DNA from: CAUZFZ01 sp963579025
GTDB lineage: Bacteria; Planctomycetota; Planctomycetia; Planctomycetales; Planctomycetaceae
NCBI GenBank assembly: GCA_963579025.1
Contig: CAUZFZ010000133.1
Location: forward strand, 1-31,092
Length of the DNA: 31,092 nt
Reading direction: 5' to 3'
In this document: positions 1 through 7,018 of the stretch, piece after piece
Numbering within the stretch: the first letter of the stretch is position 1
Layout of the letters: each line of letters begins with the position of its first letter
Position numbers and translations under genes: made by a program
Notes under the pieces: generated by a model
Database searches by the model: none
Seen by the model: only the letters and a program-made list of their open reading frames with translations
What the model was told of the DNA's origin: nothing

Positions 1-141
1 AATGTGCGGCGATCTTGTACGTGACGCAGCCCTGCTTGACGTCGTCTTTCTTCGGCAGGCCAAGGTGCTCTTTCGGAGTCACGTAGCACAGCATGCTGGC
101 TCCGTGCCATGCGGCGGACGTCGCGCCAATGCAGCTTGTGA
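1..141 (-). pseudogene. thiC: partial second copy of thiC (internal fragment, continues past left edge)
   Basis: This stretch matches 7477-7617 of the intact thiC in the same orientation, with only two differences (positions 128 and 137). Both fall at third codon positions and are synonymous, so the protein (about residues 403-448 of ThiC, including TSCIGATSAAW and LGLPKKDD) is unchanged. Similarity stops abruptly at about 141, in the middle of the gene, and the sequence upstream is not ThiC. The copy therefore has no 5' half; whether its 3' half is complete lies outside the window. I read it as a truncated duplicate, or the edge of a rearranged tandem duplication, and not a working enzyme gene. 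An assembly artefact cannot be excluded, although two silent differences speak against a simple duplicate read. Confidence 0.8.
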
Positions 142-512
142 GGGACGTGATGCCACTTCGTGGACCGGTAAAACTCAAGGTGACGAGGTTGACGTCACTG
201 CCTTGAAGCAACAGTCGAAGTAGTCACGCCTGGTCGTCGCGAGGCTCCAGCCGGGTTGCCAGGCGGCGAAACTCGGGTTCCGTATCGGTGACGTGGTCGA
301 ATCTTACGCTGGTCAATCAGTCACTGCTCCAGGCGAATTGCTGAAAGCCAAAGAAAAAGTCATCGGAGATCATACGGCAGTCATTTTCACGAAACGCAGG
401 AAGGAACGAATCGAGCTTAACTTCGAGAGTGGCCCGCTGGGGTTCGCCGCGGCAACCGTTCAGGCGACGCTCGAGTATCCCAAATGTGAAAAGCGTAAGA
501 GATAAAGTATAG
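142..512. other. intergenic stretch, no convincing gene
   Basis: About 370 bases lie between the thiC fragment and the stop of the LRR gene. On the minus strand a short open stretch ends at a TGA near 226-228 with residues such as FDHVTDTEPEFRRLA. It has no start or recognisable domain and may be the tail of a decayed gene. Short open frames on both strands at 293-529 overlap one another and match nothing I know. I see no clear terminator or tRNA. Confidence 0.4.
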
Positions 513-1469
513 TCACCGCCGTACATCACACCTTGGTAGCGACTCTTCCAGACGCCTCACTCCTTGTTTGCTGACACGGCTGAAAACAAGATGAAGACTC
601 TTAAGTGAGCGGATTTGCTGCAGGTGCTGAACTGCCTCATCTGTGACGATCGTCCCGGAAAGGCTCAGTACTTCAAGCTTCTTCAAACCGATCAGGTGTG
701 CCAGACTCGCGTCCGTCACCCTCGTCAGCCCGAGGCGGAGCTTTTCAAGCTGAGATAGGTTTTTCAATTCAAAGAGTCCTTCAGCCGAAATCACCGTATT
801 GTCGAGATTCAATTCTCTAAGGGACCCGATTTTGGCAAGACTACGCACTCCTGAATCCGTAATCTGCGTTCGAGCGAGATCCAATGAACGGAGATCACGT
901 AGCTTGTTGAGATGGGTGAGTCCAGCGTCGGTAATCAATGTTCCCTGCACATCGAGATGTTGGAGCTGCGTAAGTTCGGAAAGCGATCGAAGACCCCTGT
1001 CAGTGACCCGTGAGCGGCGAATAACGACTCTTCGAACATGGCTCAGTCCCACAAGAGATGCGACTCCGGCGTCCGTCACTCGCTCCCCTCCAAGTACGAC
1101 CGTTTCGAGCTTGGGCAGGTCATGCAGATGGTCGAATCCTCTTCCACTGACTCGAGTGTCCGCAACGACGACAAGTTTGAGTTCACTCAGGCCTCTCAGG
1201 TGGATGAGGCCATTATCACTTACGCTGGAGAATCTCAGATCAATTGCTTCCAGCAAGGGTGATTCCAGGACTTGGCTCAAGTCCTTATCTCCATAGTTCG
1301 GTGAGTTCAATGCGAAATGCCGGACCGGCAACCGATCAGTCTTTGTGTGCCCGATTGCGCGCTGGTCACGCACTGAGGACCTTCCTGCGCCGGGTGGCGT
1401 CGGACCGTCCTGAGCGTTGACTACTGTCACCGGGACGCAAATCGCAATCATGTACCACACGACGTTCAT
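513..1469 (-). CDS. secreted leucine-rich-repeat protein
   Basis: The 318-residue protein starts with a short hydrophobic signal peptide (MNVVWYMIAICVPVTVVNA). From about residue 75 to the end it is built of 24-residue leucine-rich repeats of the form (V/I)TDxGLxxLxxLxxLxxLxLxxT, for example VTDRGLRSLSELTQLQHLD and ITDAGLTHLNKLRDLRSLD. This repeat type is very common in planctomycete exported proteins and usually mediates protein binding; no catalytic domain is visible. The start ATG overlaps the TGA stop of the upstream ASPIC/redoxin gene by four bases (ATGA), so the two are probably translationally coupled and work together. The binding partner cannot be inferred from sequence. Confidence 0.85.
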   Translation of the reverse strand: MNVVWYMIAICVPVTVVNAQDGPTPPGAGRSSVRDQRAIGHTKTDRLPVRHFALNSPNYGDKDLSQVLESPLLEAIDLRFSSVSDNGLIHLRGLSELKLVVVADTRVSGRGFDHLHDLPKLETVVLGGERVTDAGVASLVGLSHVRRVVIRRSRVTDRGLRSLSELTQLQHLDVQGTLITDAGLTHLNKLRDLRSLDLARTQITDSGVRSLAKIGSLRELNLDNTVISAEGLFELKNLSQLEKLRLGLTRVTDASLAHLIGLKKLEVLSLSGTIVTDEAVQHLQQIRSLKSLHLVFSRVSKQGVRRLEESLPRCDVRR

Positions 1470-3301
1470 CGAAAACCTGTGGTTTCAAGCCGCGATAGCT
1501 CGCGACGGATCTCCTCGTTGAACGGGTCCAGCCTTTGCGCGAGTCGCAAATGATGCGCCCCCTCGCGAACATTTCCTGACCCGATCAACGAAATTCCGAG
1601 ATAGTGGTGAATACCGGGAAATTCCGGCGACTTTTTTAATACATGTTCGAGATGCCGTGTGGCATCATCGAAATTCTGTGATTCGAGACACATTAAACCC
1701 AAGCCAAGCCGACTCTCAATCAGGTCCGGATTGAAATTGACAGCATTACGAAAGTGTCTCATCGCCTCCTCGGTCCTTCCGAGTCGAACGGATGCGTTTC
1801 CCAGATTCGAGTGTGCCTCAGCCCAGTCCGGATTGAATTGCAGAGCGACTTGATACTGGCGACGCGCCAGCTCAGCCCGGTTGGCTTCCATGCTTTCGTT
1901 ACCTGCCCTGTAAAAAACGTCGGCAAACTCGTCCGAGTCGCGGTTAAGAACTTCGTTCCCTGACCTGATGGAAGCAGCAAGGCTCCCGAAACGCAACGCA
2001 TCGCGTTCCCAACCTCTCAATTGGTATTTTTTCGCCAGGTCGACAAGAAGCTCGTCTATCCCGCTAGGATTTCGCAACCACTTCCCGGAAAACGGAAAGG
2101 GTTGCAAACGGGCGCTGAGATCACCCAGTTCGACATTTCGAACGTCGGAAAGCAACTGATCCACCTCGACACGTCCAGTATAGACGACAGCCAACCGGCC
2201 ATATCGATCCAGAAGAAAGCTGGATGGCAATGTTCCCGCCGGCTGTCGGAGTGCGATCAATACCTCAAGCATTACGTCGAGCCGGTCCATCAATGAGGCG
2301 TCTGCAGCACCTGTCCGAAATGGGAAGGAAATCCTTTCAACAAACGTCCAGGCCTCTGTGACTTCAGTCCCACGGTCCGGGTCCAGTCCATCGACAGTTA
2401 ATGCGACAACTTCCAGTCCAGCAGCCCTTAATTTCTGTTCAGAGGCCTGAAACGCCTTCAACTCGGTCAGGCACGGTCGGCACCAGGTTGCCCAAAGATT
2501 AACGAGAATTGGTGATCCCACAGAATCCTGTAAAACGACGCTTTGGCCCGCGGCATCTTCATACACGATTGGCAGCATCGGCACTCTGTCGTTCAACACA
2601 AGGCGATTTGCAATTGATGTTGCGTGTGTGGGTTGACCTGACTTCTTGAGCACAGTTTCTCGCGAGGTGCTTGCACTGGTCACCACGGGTTTTCCAGTTC
2701 CCTGGACAAGACGATACGTGGCATTCAGGCCAATCGAACCAAATTCTTCCAACTGACCGCCAGGCCATTCGACTGTTACGCCTTTGATCAAGCCTCCATG
2801 ACCCAGACCAAAATGGATTCGTTTACTGGACTGACTTATAAAACCCACTCCCGCGTGGAGAGTTCGAACAAACTGGTGGTCACCAACACTAACCGTGACG
2901 CGGGCGCCGATCGCATCACGATTGCATGACTCGCCGACCAGATGAAATGCGACATATTGCGATTCAGATTCGCTGATCTGGCGGCAGTCGTTGCGTGCAA
3001 ACCGTAACGTCGGTCCGGTTCTGGCGCTTAACCACAGGTCCAGGTCCCCGTCCCCGTCCCAGTCAACACTCGCCACGCCACGACCATCGTCAAGGAAGTC
3101 GAGTCCGGAAACCACAGAGACGTCGGCAAATCGCGTTCCTCCAGTATTCAGAAAACAGCAGTTTCTTTCGTGGCCACTCAGAGAGCCTCCAGCATTAAGC
3201 AACGCCATCAAATCGTGCCAGCCCTGATCATACCGATTGTCCACATGAACACCCGCAAGTGACGTTGGCGAACGCGACACGACCTGCCGCCAGAAAAAAC
3301 T
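1466..3301 (-). CDS. ASPIC/UnbV + TlpA-like redoxin + TPR protein (downstream half of a TGA-interrupted gene)
   Basis: This frame is continuous with the upstream FG-GAP gene and separated from it only by TGA 3302-3304. The first residues after the TGA (SFFWRQVVSRSP) lack an ATG; the nearest possible start is a GTG at 3280. In order it has an FG-GAP/VCBS-like piece (DWDGDGDLDLWLS), an ASPIC/UnbV domain (IGARVTVSVG, HFGLG, VTVEWPGG), a thioredoxin-fold redoxin domain with the CRPC active site in NLWATWCRPCLTEL (Cys at codons 866 and 869 counted from the upstream ATG), and about four TPR repeats up to the C terminus. The family is usually one exported polypeptide, so I interpret this as the C-terminal half of a 1203-codon protein. 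The redox role follows from CxxC; the substrate is unknown. It overlaps the LRR gene by 4 bases. Confidence 0.8.
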   Translation of the reverse strand, partial: SFFWRQVVSRSPTSLAGVHVDNRYDQGWHDLMALLNAGGSLSGHERNCCFLNTGGTRFADVSVVSGLDFLDDGRGVASVDWDGDGDLDLWLSARTGPTLRFARNDCRQISESESQYVAFHLVGESCNRDAIGARVTVSVGDHQFVRTLHAGVGFISQSSKRIHFGLGHGGLIKGVTVEWPGGQLEEFGSIGLNATYRLVQGTGKPVVTSASTSRETVLKKSGQPTHATSIANRLVLNDRVPMLPIVYEDAAGQSVVLQDSVGSPILVNLWATWCRPCLTELKAFQASEQKLRAAGLEVVALTVDGLDPDRGTEVTEAWTFVERISFPFRTGAADASLMDRLDVMLEVLIALRQPAGTLPSSFLLDRYGRLAVVYTGRVEVDQLLSDVRNVELGDLSARLQPFPFSGKWLRNPSGIDELLVDLAKKYQLRGWERDALRFGSLAASIRSGNEVLNRDSDEFADVFYRAGNESMEANRAELARRQYQVALQFNPDWAEAHSNLGNASVRLGRTEEAMRHFRNAVNFNPDLIESRLGLGLMCLESQNFDDATRHLEHVLKKSPEFPGIHHYLGISLIGSGNVREGAHHLRLAQRLDPFNEEIRRELSRLETTGFR

Positions 3302-3304
3302 TCA
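3266..3304 (-). promoter_or_regulatory. in-frame UGA with downstream SECIS-like hairpin (candidate selenocysteine site)
   Basis: On the minus strand the UGA (3304-3302) is followed, nine bases after its end, by UGGCG (3292-3288), which pairs perfectly with CGCCA (3270-3266). A GC/GC pair can extend the stem. The apical part reads GCAGGUC, the same seven bases as around the loop of the well-studied E. coli fdhF SECIS, and lies at almost the same distance from the UGA (shifted by one base). Both flanking frames remain open for hundreds of codons. These facts fit selenocysteine insertion. Against it, no selA, selB, selD or tRNA-Sec is in the window, and a 5-bp stem can arise by chance. Confidence 0.42.
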
Positions 3305-5077
3305 CAAGTCGACATCGCCCAGACTTGTCAGAAACCCGTTAGCAACCACCATATCATCGCGACCGTCGTTGTTGATGTCGACAAATGGCGACGCCCACGC
3401 CCAGCGGCCGCGAGTTACACCCGCATGTTCGCTCACATCTTCGAACGAGCCATCGCCGACGTTCCGAAACAGGGAATTACCGCGTGCATGTCGCTGGAAC
3501 TCTCGCTTCACGAGAGGACTGGAATCGGACTGAAATGCTTTCTGACGCGATATGCGTGAACCCGCAGTCGAAAACATGTTGCCGACATACAGATCCGCCA
3601 GGCCATCTCCGTCGTAGTCTGACCATGAAACGGACATGCCTGCGCCAATATCCTCAACACCCGCGCTGGATGCTACATCGACGAATTGACATCCGTTATT
3701 CTGATACAGATTGTTACGCCCGAAATCGTTCGCAACGTACAGATCAACGTCACCATCACGGTCGTAGTCTTCCCAGGCGGCGGCCTGGCTCCAGCGATCA
3801 CTCCCGATATCCAGCCCCATCTCCTCTGTTACATCCGTGAATTGCCACTCCCCATCGTTCCTCAGGAGAACATTTCGGCCGCCGTTGTTTGCGTCGTGGT
3901 ACGGCGTTGGTGATACGGAGCCACCGTATACTCCATACGATGGCAGATAGAGATCGAGGTCTCCGTCGCCGTCAAAATCAGCGGCGGCCAGTCCTGACGG
4001 CGAGTCCGTCAGTGTTACGAATTGTTTTTCGGAAAGCACGTTGCCGTCGTTCGCCAAGAGCATCACACTGTCATTGATTATGAGAACGAGATCCTGATCA
4101 TGGTCGTTGTCGATATCGATGATCAACACGGCGCCGGATGCATCCAACCAGTCGACACCGTATTCGTGTGCGGCATCTCTGACGGTGCCGTCGAGCTGCT
4201 GCAAGTACAAGTTGTTCGGTAATCCGTTCGGCTGGCACACATACACGTCGTCCAAAGCATCACCATCAATGTCGCCGACAGCGATACCATGGTGACCATA
4301 TAACTCGGGGCAATATTGAGACTGAATAGAACTTCGCCAGTGATCTATGCCCTGTGAGTGTTGCTTTGGAAATTGCAATTCGTGCCTGAATATCGATTGC
4401 GTACAGTCTGTGAACAAAGTTCCGCCAGGGCCTGTGCCGGTTACTTCTTCAAAGTCACCAGCCTCCACGCTTTGCAGAAGCGGCAACTTGGATGCGTCTG
4501 GCCACGTCCACAGACACTCCCACATGCTGTTAATTTGGGTCGACCGCTGCTCAAACAGGACGCGCGTCTGGACGATTACAGATGTACCGACGGTATCCGG
4601 TGCCAGGTCCACCCGTGTGATCTTGAATTTCCACGAAACGTGGTGAGCGGATTCAAATGGCTGGATCAACTGGACGAGACTACTCGCAAACGCGTCCCGT
4701 CCGTGCAGCAGGCGGCGATTCACGCCTCCGAGTGATCCCCGTTTTACCTGAATCGCGTCACTCTCCATGACTGTTTGTAGAGACTCTGGGCGCAATTGAG
4801 TGCTGGCAAGGTCAGACGCAAGGATGCCGACGAGCGCGTCTGGCACAACTTTTGTAGAATTCGCGAACAGCTTCGCGAGCCGATTAAACTGCTTCATGGC
4901 AGCTTCATTGAAAGATTCGGCCGTGACCACATCGTCGGGCGTTTGAGGCTGGTTGCTCGCAATGTCTGCAGGCACAGGGTCCTGACCGGCTTCGCGGCCG
5001 CTCCAGACGTACAGAGCACTGCCACCAGCAATCGCGACTATCAGCCCGACCCATACCTGTGTATTGAAGTTTCGCAT
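3302..5077 (-). CDS. FG-GAP/VCBS repeat protein (upstream half of a TGA-interrupted CRTAC1-type gene)
   Basis: The frame encodes 591 residues before TGA. The N terminus (MRNFNTQVWVGLIVAIAGGSALYVW) is a signal peptide or membrane anchor. Residues about 95-200 may form an NTF2-like or other accessory domain that I do not recognise. From about residue 260 there are repeated calcium-binding-like FG-GAP/VCBS blades: DIDGDALDDVYV, DIDNDHDQDLVLI, DFDGDGDLDLYLP, DYDRDGDVDLYVAND, DYDGDGLADLYVGN and DINNDGRDDMVVANGF. Such blades form a beta-propeller in extracellular proteins. The frame stops directly after the last blade (DVDL, then TGA), although the ASPIC/UnbV domain expected at the end of this family follows in the same frame. 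The stop is therefore either a nonsense mutation or a recoded selenocysteine codon. Confidence 0.85.
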   Translation of the reverse strand: MRNFNTQVWVGLIVAIAGGSALYVWSGREAGQDPVPADIASNQPQTPDDVVTAESFNEAAMKQFNRLAKLFANSTKVVPDALVGILASDLASTQLRPESLQTVMESDAIQVKRGSLGGVNRRLLHGRDAFASSLVQLIQPFESAHHVSWKFKITRVDLAPDTVGTSVIVQTRVLFEQRSTQINSMWECLWTWPDASKLPLLQSVEAGDFEEVTGTGPGGTLFTDCTQSIFRHELQFPKQHSQGIDHWRSSIQSQYCPELYGHHGIAVGDIDGDALDDVYVCQPNGLPNNLYLQQLDGTVRDAAHEYGVDWLDASGAVLIIDIDNDHDQDLVLIINDSVMLLANDGNVLSEKQFVTLTDSPSGLAAADFDGDGDLDLYLPSYGVYGGSVSPTPYHDANNGGRNVLLRNDGEWQFTDVTEEMGLDIGSDRWSQAAAWEDYDRDGDVDLYVANDFGRNNLYQNNGCQFVDVASSAGVEDIGAGMSVSWSDYDGDGLADLYVGNMFSTAGSRISRQKAFQSDSSPLVKREFQRHARGNSLFRNVGDGSFEDVSEHAGVTRGRWAWASPFVDINNDGRDDMVVANGFLTSLGDVDL

Positions 5078-5639
5078 TTGTTCTGCCTACTGGTGACACG
5101 CGTTTTGAGGCATATACATTATTTGACAATCAAGATTGCCGTCCTGCAGAGATGGCGGCAGCCTTCAACCCACCGATCGAGTCGAGCAGCTCCATGACGC
5201 GCTGTAATCCAGAAAGGCGACTGCGGAAGGTTCATCGTAACCGTTTGTTTTTGCTGTTGGAAGAACTTTGATAGTTTGGATCCCGCCGGGCATTTGGTCC
5301 GTTTGACGCAGACAAGCACTGAGATCACGAGGAAGTCTTGGCCAATTCGCGCGTGACACGTGATGTTCACGGAAGCCACTTCGCGGCGGGCAATTCCTCG
5401 TGTGTGGTGGATGCAAATTGTGTGGTCTCTGGGCGTCAGCGCCAAGGAGACGGAGTCCAACGCCGCCGTGTTGTTTTCTTCCAGCACCGGACTCCAGGCG
5501 ACCATTTCACCGGGCGACACAATTATTGAGGTCACGGCTCGCGCAATCGTGAGGGAATCACAGACCGCCCCTGCGTCCGGCGCCACCGACGAGGCGTCTT
5601 CCCTGTCAAACGAAACTTGCCAAACGCGAGAGACCGAGA
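5078..5639. other. intergenic region between divergent genes, possible eroded coding sequence
   Basis: About 560 bases separate the FG-GAP gene from the divergent LEPR/dockerin gene. Both strands are largely open, so ORF length is not informative. On the minus strand plausible protein-like stretches occur in two frames (EMVAWSPVLEENNTAAL around 5480, then MPGGIQTIKVLPTAKTNG around 5270), which could be one frameshifted, decaying gene. I recognise no domain. Promoters for both flanking genes should lie here but no box is clear enough to call. Confidence 0.35.
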
Positions 5640-6980
5640 TTGGTGACGATCTGTTCTCGGCCAACGACTGGATCGACGCCATCTGAACCCACGCCGTCCC
5701 GTCCAACTGATCAAGCGAATCAGCGTGGCATTTCTGAGGATTCCGTGTCGGTCGAACTGGCTGGAATCTCATTGAGGGACAGGGACAGAGGCCAAAAGGA
5801 ACCCCCGCATGTGACTCCGCCAGGCTCTCACTTCGTTGTGGAGCTGTGTGCCGCGAATTCGCAACGCTCGCAGTCGGCGGCGACCGCACTGTGCCGGTCG
5901 ACGTCACCAGCCATGGAATCACTCGAGCCACGCCAACTGCTGATCGCAGTTGCCAGCGATCCGGGTGACCTGCAAGTGACGACTGAAATCAGTGTGGAGT
6001 TCACCGATGACGCCGGTCGCGTCATTACTCAGGTCCAACACCACGATTCGTTTCAAATCAACATCTTTGTACGGGACATTCGAGAGGTTCCGCAGGGCGT
6101 CGTCTCTGCTTTTGTTGATGTGAGTTATGACACGAATGTGATCGACGTCACGAACATTGTCCATCACCACCAGTTGGGTGCGGACGGTCGAATCGATGAT
6201 CAGGCTGGCATCGTCGATGACGCGGGCGGCGCGCGGTTAGAACCATCAGCCAGTTTAGAAGCGCAATTGCTGCTCTCGTTGTCGGCGACGGCGATCAAGC
6301 CTTGCGAGATAACCGTCCAGACCAGAGCAGCGGACGGGGCGGATACTGTGAGCGCGCTGGCTAGACTCGACACAGACCAGCGCGAACGGACCGTGTTCGG
6401 TCAAGCAACTCTCACGGTCGCACCGCATCACGACACAGGGCCGGCAGGGCGATACGACCTGGATGGCAATGGACGGATATCGTTCGGCGATTTGGCATTC
6501 TTCGCCCCCAGTTTCGGAAAGATGGCGGATACGTCATGTCAGGCCACGATGTCACACTTCGACGGCAACGGCCTGGTTGGTTTCGGTGACGTAGTACAAC
6601 TCGCCGACGTCTTCGGACAGCCAGTGGACGTCGAAACGACCGGGCAGAATCAATTCGAACTGACCAATGATGACGACGTCGATGCTCAGTCACCGCAGGC
6701 CGTCCCCCGATCCATCGCCGCGCAACCAGCCGCCGCGGTGATCAACGACGCTAAAGACAGCACGACGACCGCCGCGCAGTCTGCCAATGTTCGCACGCAG
6801 GTGCTTACTGAGATACCACGACCAGGCATGCTCACGGCGACCTGCCCGGATAGCCACGACGCCGAAACGTGCGGCCACCAGGATGACGAGGTCGGTCCGA
6901 GTCCCGATGTGGATGAGACGAACACCGGTCTGGCGACGATTCCGGGTGACGTCGTGAACGGCGAAATTCCCTCGCCATGA
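5640..6980 (+). CDS. LEPR-motif secreted protein with cohesin-like and dockerin-type domains
   Basis: The frame is open for 446 codons from 5640. Residues 92-101 are MESLEPRQLL, the 'LEPRxLL' motif found near the N terminus of many exported planctomycete proteins, so the true start may be nearer the motif: ATG 5913, or an alternative codon between. After it comes a cohesin-like beta domain (VVSAFVDVSYDTNVIDVTN), then a dockerin-type pair of calcium loops (DLDGNGRISFGDLAFF and HFDGNGLVGFGDVVQLADVFG, about residues 272-325), then a low-complexity acidic tail. The modules match the C-terminal unit of much larger planctomycete surface proteins; here it stands alone, so the gene may be a remnant or a small free-standing version. 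It ends 38 bases from the convergent thiC stop. Confidence 0.7.
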   Translation: MVTICSRPTTGSTPSEPTPSRPTDQANQRGISEDSVSVELAGISLRDRDRGQKEPPHVTPPGSHFVVELCAANSQRSQSAATALCRSTSPAMESLEPRQLLIAVASDPGDLQVTTEISVEFTDDAGRVITQVQHHDSFQINIFVRDIREVPQGVVSAFVDVSYDTNVIDVTNIVHHHQLGADGRIDDQAGIVDDAGGARLEPSASLEAQLLLSLSATAIKPCEITVQTRAADGADTVSALARLDTDQRERTVFGQATLTVAPHHDTGPAGRYDLDGNGRISFGDLAFFAPSFGKMADTSCQATMSHFDGNGLVGFGDVVQLADVFGQPVDVETTGQNQFELTNDDDVDAQSPQAVPRSIAAQPAAAVINDAKDSTTTAAQSANVRTQVLTEIPRPGMLTATCPDSHDAETCGHQDDEVGPSPDVDETNTGLATIPGDVVNGEIPSP

Positions 6981-7018
6981 GCGTGTGGCCGTCGTTCACC
7001 CGTAACATGGCGGCTGCG

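Noticed and set aside
1466..3280. Independent gene starting at GTG 3280
   Set aside because: The frame is open from the TGA at 3302-3304, the residues before the GTG (SFFWRQV) look like protein, and the domain order shows it is the second half of the upstream gene.
5119..5931. 270-codon open frame on the minus strand
   Set aside because: Its first third lies opposite the LEPR motif region, which is clearly coding on the plus strand, and it has no recognisable domain. Parts around 5200-5600 are discussed as possible eroded sequence.
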